Source of the DNA: Rhizobium gallicum bv. gallicum R602sp
Lineage (GTDB): Bacteria; Pseudomonadota; Alphaproteobacteria; Rhizobiales; Rhizobiaceae
Length of the DNA: 64,000 bases
Direction: 5' to 3'
NCBI RefSeq assembly: GCF_000816845.1
Contig: NZ_CP006880.1
Coordinates: forward strand, 1,550,001-1,614,000
Below are positions 47,389 through 56,096 of the stretch, piece after piece. The position numbers and the translations under genes are program-made. The notes beneath the pieces are model-generated. The model ran no database searches, was not told where the DNA came from, and saw nothing but the letters and a program-made list of their open reading frames with translations. How positions within the stretch are numbered: position 1 is the stretch's first letter; every line of letters begins with the position of its first letter.

Positions 47389-48108
47389 TCAGATGCTCAA
47401 AGGCGAATAGGAAAGCTTCGGATACCAGTCCGGCGCCCGTCCTTCCGGCGTGCAATCGAGCACCGTCCAGAGAGGCATAAGGTCGGGCGCACCGCGCGGA
47501 TCCTGTCCCGGGTCGGCTGTTGCCGATCCCATTTCCTCACTCCAGAAATGCCGGATCGTACCGTCGCGTCGCGTGAAGACGTTAAACGCCGCATCATCGC
47601 TGCCGCCCTCACCGAGCGCGCGATAGTCCCGGCTATAGTCGCCATCAATGTCCGAATAAAGCGGCAGATAGCGCCAACCGCGCTCCATCTTGAACGACAG
47701 CAGTCTTTCGAGGGGTGAACGGGCAACGACTGCGAGCGCTACGCGCTGCTGCATGTCGGAAACTTCCCCGTCCCAGGCGGACAATAAGGATGTGCACATA
47801 GGACAAGGACGTTCGCGTTCGGGACCGAACATGTAGCTATAGACAATCAGCGTATCCTTGTCGGCGATCAGGTCTTTCAATGACACGAAACCGGTACTTC
47901 CCTCGAACCTGTATTCCTTCGTCACTTCGCCTCCAGGCGGAAGAGCGCGCCGTTGCTCGGCGACGCGTTCTATGTGGCGCCGCAGCTCGATCTCTTCGGC
48001 AAGCAGCGCATCGCGCGCACGCCGATAGTCTTCACTCTCGTTCGGAAATCGGGCACCGTTTCTGCGGGCGAGTTCGATTGCGGGTGTCAGGTGCTGATGA
48101 TCAGCCAT
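47389..48108 (-). CDS. DUF899 thioredoxin-like protein
   Basis: A 239-residue protein of the DUF899 family, thioredoxin-fold proteins without a settled function. The characteristic stretch is LKDLIADKDTLIVYSYMFGP followed by RPCPMCTSLLSAWDG, with a CPMC pair that resembles a redox motif. The C-terminal half has FNVFTRRDGTIRHFWSEEM and LMPLWTVLDCTPEGR. The start has a very strong ribosome site (AAGGAGG). No signal peptide is present. The gene stands alone between the ribitol regulator and panB, and nothing nearby explains it. Confidence 0.87.
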   Translation of the reverse strand: MADHQHLTPAIELARRNGARFPNESEDYRRARDALLAEEIELRRHIERVAEQRRALPPGGEVTKEYRFEGSTGFVSLKDLIADKDTLIVYSYMFGPERERPCPMCTSLLSAWDGEVSDMQQRVALAVVARSPLERLLSFKMERGWRYLPLYSDIDGDYSRDYRALGEGGSDDAAFNVFTRRDGTIRHFWSEEMGSATADPGQDPRGAPDLMPLWTVLDCTPEGRAPDWYPKLSYSPLSI

Positions 48109-48355
48109 AATATCCTCCTTCGATCTGATCGTGAGAGAGGAGCCATGTGCCGTCTCTCCCAGGCTTTGAACGCGAGGCGCCGGCCGTCATTCCGGAACTG
48201 GAGCGCTCGACTGTTCAAGGACGATTGACGGCCGCCAAAATCGACAGCGCTGCTGATAAATGTCTTCCGGTGCATGCCAAGAAAGGTCGGCCGACCCGGC
48301 GTCGACGACTTGGCGGAGGCGAGCTTATTGGAACATGGCTTGCAGAACCCGCGGA

Positions 48356-49186
48356 TCAAGGCGGTGGAGGTCGTAAGTCGAAGGTGTGTTCCTTGGCCGG
48401 GAAGCGTCGATTCCGGACATCGTCAGCATAGGTGCTTGCCGCCTCCTCGATTGTCTGTGCAAGATCGGCATAGCGTTTGACAAATTTGGGCTTGAAATCG
48501 ATGAACACGCCCAACATGTCCTCGGCAACCAGGATCTGGCCGTCGCAGGCCGGCGAAGCGCCGATGCCGATCGTCGCGGCGTGGATCGAGGCGGTCACCT
48601 CGCGCGCCAGGGGCTCCACCATTCCCTCGATGACGACTGCAAAAGCGCCGGATCCGCCGACTGCTCGGGCATCGCGCCTGACCCTGGCGATCTCGCTTTC
48701 GTTGTGGCCGAGCGAGCGGTAACCGCCGGCGGTGTGCACCTGTTGCGGCATCAGTCCGATATGTCCGCATACCGGCACGCCGCGCGCGGTCAAAAAGGCG
48801 ATGGTCTCGACCATCTCCTCGCCGCCCTCCAGCTTGACGCCGTCGCAGCCGGTTTCCTGCATGATCCGCACGGCACTGCGAAAAGCCTGTTCCTTCGATT
48901 CCTGATAGCTGCCGAAGGGCAGATCGACGATGACGCAGGCCCGCGAGACTCCGCGCATGACCGCCTGACCATGGGCGATCATCATGTCGAGCGTAACCGA
49001 AGTCGTGCTCGGCAGGCCGTAGAGCACCATGCCGACGGAATCGCCGACCAAAAGCAGATCGCAATGGGCGTCAAGGGCGCGCGCCATTGGTGTCGTATAA
49101 GCGGTCAGGCAAACGATCGGCGTTGAGCCCTTCATGGACTGGATGCGAAATGGTGTCAGCCGCTTTTGACTGGAAGGCTTGCTCAT
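48356..49186 (-). CDS. panB: 3-methyl-2-oxobutanoate hydroxymethyltransferase
   Basis: A 276-residue TIM-barrel enzyme that adds a hydroxymethyl group from methylenetetrahydrofolate to alpha-ketoisovalerate, giving ketopantoate. Signatures are [30 protein letters not shown] with the metal aspartate, [12 protein letters not shown], and [20 protein letters not shown]. The ATG at 49186 overlaps the panC stop (TGATG); a GTG one codon earlier is possible. The C-terminus ends in a proline run. panD and panE are not in this window. Confidence 0.96.
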   Translation of the reverse strand: MSKPSSQKRLTPFRIQSMKGSTPIVCLTAYTTPMARALDAHCDLLLVGDSVGMVLYGLPSTTSVTLDMMIAHGQAVMRGVSRACVIVDLPFGSYQESKEQAFRSAVRIMQETGCDGVKLEGGEEMVETIAFLTARGVPVCGHIGLMPQQVHTAGGYRSLGHNESEIARVRRDARAVGGSGAFAVVIEGMVEPLAREVTASIHAATIGIGASPACDGQILVAEDMLGVFIDFKPKFVKRYADLAQTIEEAASTYADDVRNRRFPAKEHTFDLRPPPP

Positions 49187-50061
49187 CACGCAGCCCTCGA
49201 CTGGATTTGGCTCCGGTGGCCGATGATCCTGTTGTCAAGAAGCCTGGTCGAACCGATCCGTACGAAGAGGGCGACAAGGGCTTGCCGATCGCGCAAGGTT
49301 TCAAGCCTTGTCAGGGTCTGCGGATCGCGAACGGCAACGACTTCAGCCTCGGCGAGCGGCTCGCGTGCAATGAACGCGGCCAATGCCGCCTCCAGAGCCT
49401 GCGGCTCCTCAATCCCGTCGCGGTAAAGTCGTTCGGCTTCGTCCAGTGCCTTTGGAACGATCACCGCAGCGGCACGTTCGTCCGCCGTCAGGTAACTGTT
49501 TCGCGATGAAAACGCCAGTCCGTCGGCCTCCCGGACAGTTTCGACGGCGACAATGCGGACCGGCAGGGCAAGATCCTCGACCATCCGTTTGATGATGACG
49601 ACCTGCTGGTAGTCCTTTTTGCCAAAATAGGCCGCATGCGGCTGAACGATATTGAAAAGCTTGGTCACGACGGTCGCAACGCCGGCAAAATGTCCGGGCC
49701 GCACGGCACCCTCCAACTCGCTACCAAGCGCCGGCACGTCCACGATCGTCTGCATCGGCTGCGGATACATCTCCTGAACGCTTGGGGAAAAAAGGATATC
49801 GACGCCGGCATCAGACAGCATGGCGCTGTCCCTTTCGAGGTCTCTTGGATAGCGCGTAAGATCTTCGTTCCTTCCGAACTGCAGCGGATTGACGAAAATG
49901 GAGACGACGACGGCATCGTTGCCACTGCATGCACGCCCAACCAGTTCCATATGCCCGGCGTGAAGGTATCCCATCGTCGGGACGAACCCAAGGGTCCGGC
50001 CTTCATTCTTGATCGCCGCGATGTGCTCGCGCAGTTCGGCAACCCTTGTAACGACACGCAT
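49186..50061 (-). CDS. panC: Pantothenate synthetase (pantoate-beta-alanine ligase)
   Basis: A 291-residue nucleotidyltransferase-fold enzyme that joins pantoate and beta-alanine with ATP. Motifs are [15 protein letters not shown] with the HxGH signature, [32 protein letters not shown] with the KD(Y/F)Q site, and [11 protein letters not shown]. The start follows GGGGAGG. It precedes panB in a two-gene unit, an arrangement reported from rhizobial plasmids. It has normal length. Confidence 0.96.
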   Translation of the reverse strand: MRVVTRVAELREHIAAIKNEGRTLGFVPTMGYLHAGHMELVGRACSGNDAVVVSIFVNPLQFGRNEDLTRYPRDLERDSAMLSDAGVDILFSPSVQEMYPQPMQTIVDVPALGSELEGAVRPGHFAGVATVVTKLFNIVQPHAAYFGKKDYQQVVIIKRMVEDLALPVRIVAVETVREADGLAFSSRNSYLTADERAAAVIVPKALDEAERLYRDGIEEPQALEAALAAFIAREPLAEAEVVAVRDPQTLTRLETLRDRQALVALFVRIGSTRLLDNRIIGHRSQIQSRAA

Positions 50062-50094
50062 CCCTCGACCTCCCCAAAAAGCGGTGGCGGATAG

Positions 50095-50122
50095 AAGTTG
50101 ATTTCGCGCGAAGCGTCAACTT
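50095..50122. promoter_or_regulatory. Dyad upstream of panCB
   Basis: AAGTTGA (50095-50101) and TCAACTT (50116-50122) are perfect arms around 14 bp that contain the palindrome TTCGCGCGAA (50103-50112). It lies 34 bp upstream of the panC ATG and after the end of the acid-sugar operon. It may be a panCB operator or a stop signal for the upstream unit; no T-run is seen. Confidence 0.45.
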
Positions 50123-50192
50123 ACCTGCTAAGATAATATCGATTAGAAGCTGCTGAAACTGCTTTCACACCGCCGCTTGCTTTGATCTGCGG

Positions 50193-51086
50193 TCAACCGA
50201 CATTGTTTTTCCGGGCAACGAAGTCTGCAAGATGCGGCACGTAGTCCTCCGGACCGTTGCCGCCGCCTGCAACTGCCGCGGCATAGGAGTTCTTCACCGC
50301 ACTTGCAAGCGGCGTGGCAACCGTCGCGTCATTTGCCATGGATTCCAGATATTTCAGATCCTTATACGCATTCGAAAGCGTGAAGCGATGCGCATTTCGG
50401 TTACCTTCCAGAGCATAACCCATGAAGGTCTGGTAAAATCCGCTGTCCATGCGCCCGCCCCGGATGACACTGTCGAAGCGTTCCACGGAAATTCCGACCT
50501 TCCGGGAGAGTGCCAGAGCCTCGGCAAAGAGAGCTCCCATGCCCAAAGAAATGAAATTGTTGAGCAGCTTCATGCGATGACCGTCGGCCACCCCGCCGAT
50601 ATGGACGATCTTCGCCGCCCAGGTCGATATCACCGGCTGGATCCGCTGGAATGTCGCATCATCGGCACCCACCATGCAGTCCAAGGTGCCCTCCCACGCC
50701 TCCTTCGGCGTCCGGCTAAGGGGTGCGTCGGCAAAATAGACTTTCTGCGCCGCAAGCGTTTCAGCAAGACGAATTGTCACCGTTGGATCCCCGGTCGAGC
50801 AGTCGACAATCACCGTTTCCGGGGCAAGGGCCGGCCGCATTTCCTCGATAACGGAGGACACTTCCTTCGAGCTTGTGAGGCACAGAAAGATCATGCTCGA
50901 ATTTTTTGCAAGCTCCGCAAGCGAATGGGCCTCGCGGGCGCCGCGGCCGAGCAGGTCTTCGACCGGTTTACGATTGCGGTGCGCGATCACCGTCAGCGGG
51001 AAGCCTTTTTCGACGATGTTCCTCGCAATGCCGTGTCCCATCAGTCCAACACCGACAAATCCGACTCTTTCCTCGATTTCAGCCAT
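50193..51086 (-). CDS. NAD-dependent 3-hydroxyacid dehydrogenase (6-phosphogluconate dehydrogenase-like)
   Basis: A 297-residue beta-hydroxyacid dehydrogenase. The Rossmann motif is VGFVGVGLMGHGIARNI at the N-terminus, the substrate loop DAPLSRTPKEAWEGTL replaces the common GGxxGA form, and the catalytic lysine lies in GHRMKLLNNFISLG. Related enzymes oxidise hydroxyisobutyrate, glycerate, tartronate semialdehyde or threonate. Because the operon also encodes OtnK and OtnC, a four-carbon sugar acid is a likely substrate. The ATG at 51086 has GGGAGAG upstream. The divergent substrate loop suggests a specificity different from the LtnD at 53240. Confidence 0.82.
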   Translation of the reverse strand: MAEIEERVGFVGVGLMGHGIARNIVEKGFPLTVIAHRNRKPVEDLLGRGAREAHSLAELAKNSSMIFLCLTSSKEVSSVIEEMRPALAPETVIVDCSTGDPTVTIRLAETLAAQKVYFADAPLSRTPKEAWEGTLDCMVGADDATFQRIQPVISTWAAKIVHIGGVADGHRMKLLNNFISLGMGALFAEALALSRKVGISVERFDSVIRGGRMDSGFYQTFMGYALEGNRNAHRFTLSNAYKDLKYLESMANDATVATPLASAVKNSYAAAVAGGGNGPEDYVPHLADFVARKNNVG

Positions 51087-51133
51087 TTTTTCTCTCCCGT
51101 CCAATCGTATTGAAGTTGCGCCGCCGACGCGGC

Positions 51134-51775
51134 CTAAGGAAGGTTGAAGCGTTTGCGCAAGTCATCGACCTGTTCGGCGGTCAGCATCCTTTTGGCGTGA
51201 TGCTGCAGCATGAGAAAAAGCTTTGCAGTCTCTTCAAGCTCCTCGGCGGCGAACTGGGCGCTTGCAAGCGTCGTCCCGGCGACGACCGGCCCATGATTGG
51301 CAAGTAGCATCGCGTGATGACGCCCGGCCAGCGACCGCACCGCGTCTGCAAGCGCCATGTCCCCAGGCGCGAAATAGGGGACAAGCGGCAAGCGTCCGAC
51401 ACGCATGACGTAATAGGCGGTCAAGGGCGGCAGGACATCCTCAGGATCGATATCGCGCAAAATGCTGACGGCTGTTGCATGGCTCGAATGGAGGTGGACG
51501 ACGGCGCCGGCATCACCGCGCTCGCCATACATCGAAAAATGCAGAAATGCTTCCTTGGTCGGCGCGTCGCCGGACACGAGTTTGCCCGAGGCGTCGAAGA
51601 GGGAAAGGCGGGCCGGGTCAAGAGACCCCATCGAGGCATTGGTCGGGGTCATCAGCCAACCGCCGTCGGAAAGACGAACCGAAATATTGCCGGTCGAGCC
51701 GGAGGTCAGCCCGCGCTCGAACAGCGACTGCCCCGTACGGCATATCTCTTCACGCAGGCGGTTAATCTCGTGCAT
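51134..51775 (-). CDS. otnC: 3-oxo-tetronate 4-phosphate decarboxylase, class II aldolase family
   Basis: A 213-residue class II aldolase/adducin-fold enzyme that decarboxylates 3-oxo-tetronate 4-phosphate to dihydroxyacetone phosphate. It has GLTSGSTGNISVRLSDGG near residue 24, the metal histidines in VVHLHSSHATAVS, LLANHGPVVAG near residue 155, and acidic base candidates in DAPTKEAFLH. The ATG at 51775 lies inside the end of otnK (14-bp overlap) and is preceded by GGAGGGG. Pairing with a DUF1537-type kinase is the diagnostic context for OtnC. Confidence 0.88.
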   Translation of the reverse strand: MHEINRLREEICRTGQSLFERGLTSGSTGNISVRLSDGGWLMTPTNASMGSLDPARLSLFDASGKLVSGDAPTKEAFLHFSMYGERGDAGAVVHLHSSHATAVSILRDIDPEDVLPPLTAYYVMRVGRLPLVPYFAPGDMALADAVRSLAGRHHAMLLANHGPVVAGTTLASAQFAAEELEETAKLFLMLQHHAKRMLTAEQVDDLRKRFNLP

Positions 51776-53051
51776 CCGACCCCTCCGGATCAAGCTGCGC
51801 CCAGGCTTTCAGGAAGAAATCCGGAGCGCCGAAATTGCCGGATTTCAAAGCCAGCACAATGTCCGGACCGCTTAGGCTGCGGGTCCATGGCACGCCTGGA
51901 TCGATTTCAGGGCCGATCGAAAGCGTCTTGACGCCGAGCGCATTGATCACCGCGCCTGAAGTTTCTCCGCCGGCAATGAGAAAACGGGTAAAACCCTTCT
52001 GCTTCAGTCGCTCGGCAACCTCGGCCAGCGTCTGTTCGACAAGCGCTCCGGACTCGTGCCGTCCCATAGCCGCCTGGATGCTTTGAAGCTCCTGCGGACT
52101 GGCGCTGGAATAAACGAGCGGCAGACGGTCCTTGTCTTGCGAAATCACCCAGTCTGCGATTTCAGCCGCGCTCTGGCTTCCATCGGCAACCGCCGAAATA
52201 TCAAGCCTCAGAAGCGCTGAAGCGTCATTGCGGGCAACCTCGATCTGGACACGGGTTGCAGCCGAGCAAGATCCGGCAAGGACGACCCGGCGCCCTACCG
52301 GCGCCATCATGCGGGTCATGGCTTTGCGGACCGGCAATTTATTGCGTTTCCTGAAATTTTCGGGCAACCCCATGGCAATGCCGGAGCCGCCGGTGACAAG
52401 CTTCATGCCGTCGCAGGCCGCCCCGATAGCGTGCAGATCGGCATCCGACAACGTATCGACAACGAGGATGCGCTTTCCTGCCGCCTGCTGCTGCGCAAAA
52501 GCCGCCCGGATGGCGTCTTCGCCCCTGGCGATCACCGGCCAATCGATAAGACCGACCGGCCGTCTTGTCTGCCGTTGCAGGACGCGCACGAGATCGGGAT
52601 CGTGCATCGGCGTTAAGGGATGGTCCTTCAGAGAACTTTCCGACAGGAGCCGATCGCCGACAAAAAGATGCCCCTTATAGACGGTGCGGCCGGCTGCAGG
52701 AAAGGATGGACAGGCAATCGTCAGTTCGCCTCCCGTCAGATCCTGAAGCGCGTCGGCGACCGGCCCGATATTGCCGTCATCGGTGGAATCGAACGTCGAG
52801 CAATATTTGAACAGCAGCTGCTCTGCGCCGGCGGCAAGCAGCTTGCCGGCCGCCGCCCTCGATGCCCTGACGGCTTCTTCTGCAGGGATCGTTCTCGATT
52901 TGAGTGCGACGACCACCGCATCCGCATCGCCAAAATCAGCCCCCTCCTCCGGCACGCCGATCACTTGCAGGGTCTTCATGCCTTCACGCGACAGCATGAG
53001 GCAAAGATCGGTTGCTCCGGTGATGTCGTCGGCTACTGCACCGATTAACAC
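51762..53051 (-). CDS. otnK: 3-oxo-tetronate kinase (DUF1537 four-carbon acid sugar kinase)
   Basis: A 429-residue kinase that phosphorylates 3-oxo-tetronate at C4. The N-terminus LIGAVADDITGATDLCLML is the family signature, with FKYCSTFDSTDDGNIGP near residue 90. The ATP domain carries VLAGSCSAATRVQIE and the glycine-rich RFLIAGGETSGAVINALG. The GTG at 53051 is the likely start: AGGAG stands seven bases upstream and the signature begins at once; the frame is open to 53198 without a suitable signal. It is first in the unit otnK-otnC-dehydrogenase and divergent from ltnD. Confidence 0.9.
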   Translation of the reverse strand: MLIGAVADDITGATDLCLMLSREGMKTLQVIGVPEEGADFGDADAVVVALKSRTIPAEEAVRASRAAAGKLLAAGAEQLLFKYCSTFDSTDDGNIGPVADALQDLTGGELTIACPSFPAAGRTVYKGHLFVGDRLLSESSLKDHPLTPMHDPDLVRVLQRQTRRPVGLIDWPVIARGEDAIRAAFAQQQAAGKRILVVDTLSDADLHAIGAACDGMKLVTGGSGIAMGLPENFRKRNKLPVRKAMTRMMAPVGRRVVLAGSCSAATRVQIEVARNDASALLRLDISAVADGSQSAAEIADWVISQDKDRLPLVYSSASPQELQSIQAAMGRHESGALVEQTLAEVAERLKQKGFTRFLIAGGETSGAVINALGVKTLSIGPEIDPGVPWTRSLSGPDIVLALKSGNFGAPDFFLKAWAQLDPEGSDARD

Positions 53052-53158
53052 ATCATTTCTCCTGCCTGTTTGCGTTGAATGCCCGTCTGACGAAGTGTCA
53101 AACTCCCCGATGAGAAATAGAACTTGCAATCCATTCCGTCGATAAGCTAACCATAGAG

Positions 53159-53172
53159 TGGCAGCGCTGTCA
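53159..53172. promoter_or_regulatory. Palindromic operator between otnK and ltnD, LacI type
   Basis: TGGCAGCGCTGTCA has the CG-centred palindrome CAGCGCTG; 12 of 14 positions are symmetric. It lies between the two divergent units, 107 bp before otnK and 67 bp before ltnD. The shape is that of LacI/GalR-family operators and a LacI gene ends the ltnD unit, so that protein is the likely ligand. Confidence 0.6.
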
Positions 53173-53239
53173 TTAGTTTTTCGCGGGTCACAATTCAAGC
53201 CAATTCCGCGCCGAATGGATGCAACAATGGATTTCGAAC

Positions 53240-54160
53240 ATGAGCGAAGCGGTTAACCTGAGGGTCTGCGTCATCGGTCTCGGATCGATGGGCTTTGGCG
53301 TCGCGACATCACTGCTGAAAAAAGGCTTTAAGACCTGCGGCTACGACATCAGCGCCGAGACGACCGCACGCTTCGTCGCGGCAGGCGGCAAAGGGGCTGT
53401 AAGTCCGGCCGAAGCAGCTGCCGGCGCCGATGTCGTCGTGACCGTGGTCGTCAATGGCGCCCAGACAGAACAGGTTCTATTTGGCAAGGGCGGTGCAGCG
53501 CAGAGCATGTCGAAGGGCGGCACGATCCTTTCCTTTGCAACGATGCCACCGCAGATGGCCGAAGAACTGGCGCAGCGCGCTGGCGCGCTTGGGCTGAACT
53601 ATATTGACGGGCCCATCAGCGGCGGCGCAAAGCGCGCCGCTGATGGGGAACTCACGATAATGGCATCGGGACCACCCGAAGCTTTCAACCATGTGCGCCC
53701 CGTGCTCGATGCGATCGCCATGACGGTCTACGAACTCGGTGACCGGGCCGGCATCGGATCATCCTTCAAGATCGTCAACCAGCTCCTTGCCGGCGTTCAT
53801 ATCGCCGCCGCCTGTGAAGCGATCACCTTTGCCAAGGCGCTCGGCCTTGATATCGACAAGGTCTATGAGGTCATCACAGCGTCGGCGGGAAATTCCTGGA
53901 TGTTCGAAAACCGCGTTCCACACATCCTTCACGGTGATTATTCCCCCCAGAGCGCCGTCGATATTTTCACGAAGGACCTTGGCATCGTGTCAGACCTTGG
54001 GCGCGGGATGACGTTTCCGCTGCCGATCACGTCCACGGCACTTCAGATGTTCATCATGACGGCTGCAGCCGGCATGGGCCGGGACGATGATGCCTCCGTC
54101 GCAAGGCTGATCGCAAAGGTGACGGGCATTGAGCTTCCCGGCCAGCCGGAGGCTGCGTGA
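53240..54160 (+). CDS. ltnD: L-threonate-type dehydrogenase (3-hydroxyacid dehydrogenase)
   Basis: A 306-residue NAD-dependent beta-hydroxyacid dehydrogenase. It has VIGLGSMGFGVATSLLKKGF at the N-terminus, the substrate loop DGPISGGAKRAADGELTIM near residue 122, and the catalytic lysine in SSFKIVNQLLAGVHIAAACE. LtnD oxidises L-threonate to 2-oxo-tetronate, the first step of threonate breakdown. The assignment rests on the family and on otnI directly downstream and otnK/otnC divergent. The ATG at 53240 fits the Rossmann start; an ATG at 53219 is also possible. Confidence 0.87.
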   Translation: MSEAVNLRVCVIGLGSMGFGVATSLLKKGFKTCGYDISAETTARFVAAGGKGAVSPAEAAAGADVVVTVVVNGAQTEQVLFGKGGAAQSMSKGGTILSFATMPPQMAEELAQRAGALGLNYIDGPISGGAKRAADGELTIMASGPPEAFNHVRPVLDAIAMTVYELGDRAGIGSSFKIVNQLLAGVHIAAACEAITFAKALGLDIDKVYEVITASAGNSWMFENRVPHILHGDYSPQSAVDIFTKDLGIVSDLGRGMTFPLPITSTALQMFIMTAAAGMGRDDDASVARLIAKVTGIELPGQPEAA

Positions 54161-54936
54161 TGCCGCAATTTGCCGCAAATCTTACGATGATGTTCAACGA
54201 GGTGGCATTTTTGGAACGGTTTGCGGCAGCCGCAATGGTCGGCTTTTCCGCCGTCGAGTTCCTGTTTCCCTATGACCACCCGCCGGAGGTCATCGGCGAG
54301 CGCCTGCGGGAAAACGGACTGACAGTCGCCCTCTTCAATTTGCCGCCGGGAAACTGGCAGGCCGGCGAACGCGGCCTTGCTGCGCTCGATGGCCGGCAGA
54401 GCGAATTTCGAACCTCGGTGGATACCGCCTTGCGATACGCCCGAAGCGCAGGCGCCCGCACGCTGCATGTCATGAGCGGTCTGGCCTCGCGCAGGGATCC
54501 GGCCGCGATTGCGGTTTACCGAGACTCTCTGGCATTCGCCTGCGATCGGGCAGGCGAATGCGGCATCGACATCGTCATCGAGCCGATCAACCCACGCGAC
54601 ATGCCGGGATATTTTCTCAACAACTTCGACTTTGCCGCCGACATTATCAGTGCATTGAAGAGGCCAAACCTGAAGCTGCAATTCGACATCTATCATCGTC
54701 AGATCATTCACGGCGACGTGCTCACGGGACTGCGGCGGCTGATGCCGCTCATCGGCCACGTACAGATTGCTTCGGTGCCGCTGCGCAACGAGCCCGCAAC
54801 CGGCGAGCTTGACGATTTCCGTCTTCTCACAGAGCTGGATGTTCTTGGCTATAAAGGCTTCGTGGGCTGCGAGTATCGTCCTGCAGGCAAGACTGTGGCA
54901 GGCCTTAGCTGGCTTGATGCGTTTGCAAGCCGCTGA
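54160..54936 (+). CDS. otnI: 2-oxo-tetronate isomerase, hydroxypyruvate isomerase family
   Basis: A 258-residue TIM-barrel isomerase that converts 2-oxo-tetronate to 3-oxo-tetronate. It begins PQFAANLTMMFNEVAFLERF as in Hyi/OtnI proteins, and has VEFLFPYDHPPEVI, IVIEPINPRDMPGYFLNNF with the metal glutamate, LQFDIYHRQIIHGD with a metal aspartate and histidine, and the C-terminal GFVGCEYRPAG. The ATG at 54160 overlaps the ltnD stop (TGATG) and follows GGAGG. Presence between ltnD and a sugar-acid regulator favours OtnI over a plain hydroxypyruvate isomerase. Confidence 0.88.
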   Translation: MPQFAANLTMMFNEVAFLERFAAAAMVGFSAVEFLFPYDHPPEVIGERLRENGLTVALFNLPPGNWQAGERGLAALDGRQSEFRTSVDTALRYARSAGARTLHVMSGLASRRDPAAIAVYRDSLAFACDRAGECGIDIVIEPINPRDMPGYFLNNFDFAADIISALKRPNLKLQFDIYHRQIIHGDVLTGLRRLMPLIGHVQIASVPLRNEPATGELDDFRLLTELDVLGYKGFVGCEYRPAGKTVAGLSWLDAFASR

Positions 54937-55047
54937 GTACAAGCGCTGCGGCAACGATCGTGTGGGTCTCGTTGAGCCGGCCCTTGATGTGTGGGCCGGT
55001 GAATGTCTGGAGATGATGCCGCCTGCGGGCTGAAGCAGGAGGACGTA

Positions 55048-56073
55048 ATGCAGCAAAAACAGCGTCTGCCGGCAAGGAAAAGCAAGGTGACCGTCAGGGA
55101 CATCGCCCTTCGCGCCGGCGTGGGCGAATCGACGGTCTCGCGGATCATGCGCAACAAGGGGCCGGTCGCAGAGGAAACGCGCCGGCGGGTGATGGAGGCC
55201 GTTCGGGCGACGGGTTATGTCCCCAACCGGATTGCCGGTTCACTTGCCTCGCTCGATTCCCATCTGGTAGGCGTCGTCGTTCCCTCACTGTCCAACATCG
55301 TCTTTCCCGAAGTTCTGCAAGGCGTCCATGCCGCTTTGCGCGCCAGCGACTATCAGCCCGTCATCAGCATGACGGGCTACGACATTGATCTGGAGGAAAC
55401 GATCGTTCGCGGACTGCTGTCATGGAAGCCCGCAGCCATCCTGATTGCCGGCTTCGATCATACCCCAGCAACCCAGCGCATGCTTTCTGAAAGCGGCATC
55501 CGCATTGTCGAGATGATGGACATCGATTCGACGCCGATCGACATCGCCGTCGGCATGTCGCATCGGCGTGCCGGCTACGCAACCGGCCAATACCTCATCG
55601 AGCGCGGATACCGCCAGTTCGGATATGTCGGTCATGACTGGGACGCCGACAGGCGGGCCAGGCTGCGCTACGACGGGATTTGTGACGCATTGCGCGACGC
55701 GGGATTACGAATTTCCGCCCACGCGATCGCCGATGCGCCGAGTTCCGTCGGTGTCGGCCGGGAGATGACGGCACGTCTTTTCGCCGAGCCGGTGAAGCTC
55801 GATGTGATCATCTATTCCAACGACGACATGGCGGTCGGGGGAGTCTTTCAGTGCCTTGGTGCCGGCGTGCGCATGCCCGATGATCTCGCCATTTTTGGCT
55901 TCAATGGCCTGGATATTGGCCGCGAACTGCCCCAGCCCCTTGCAACCGTGCGCTCCAACCGGTTCCTGATTGGACGCACATCAGTGGAAAAGGCCTTTGA
56001 AACGCCGGAGCGGCCGCAAACGAAAACCATCGTCGATACAGGCTTCGAGATTTTTCCAGGCGCCACGGCTTAA
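55048..56073 (+). CDS. LacI-family regulator, GntR(gluconate repressor)-like
   Basis: A 341-residue LacI/GalR regulator. The HTH is at about residues 14-38 (VTVRDIALRAGVGESTVSRI) with the hinge helix at RIAGSLASL. The effector domain follows the E. coli gluconate repressor pattern: VVVPSLSNIVFPEVLQGVHA, RIVEMMDIDSTPIDIAVGMS and AIFGFNGLDIG. This fits a sugar-acid inducer. The ATG at 55048 follows GCAGGAGGACGTA. It probably belongs to the ltnD-otnI unit and controls it through the operator at 53159-53172. It converges on the short-chain dehydrogenase at 56097. Confidence 0.88.
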   Translation: MQQKQRLPARKSKVTVRDIALRAGVGESTVSRIMRNKGPVAEETRRRVMEAVRATGYVPNRIAGSLASLDSHLVGVVVPSLSNIVFPEVLQGVHAALRASDYQPVISMTGYDIDLEETIVRGLLSWKPAAILIAGFDHTPATQRMLSESGIRIVEMMDIDSTPIDIAVGMSHRRAGYATGQYLIERGYRQFGYVGHDWDADRRARLRYDGICDALRDAGLRISAHAIADAPSSVGVGREMTARLFAEPVKLDVIIYSNDDMAVGGVFQCLGAGVRMPDDLAIFGFNGLDIGRELPQPLATVRSNRFLIGRTSVEKAFETPERPQTKTIVDTGFEIFPGATA

Positions 56074-56096
56074 GGCGGTGAAGCGCACCATGTTCT

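Noticed and set aside
48109..48355. Possible short peptide or relic between the DUF899 gene and panB
   Set aside because: Short frames exist on both strands but none has a start signal plus a recognisable motif.
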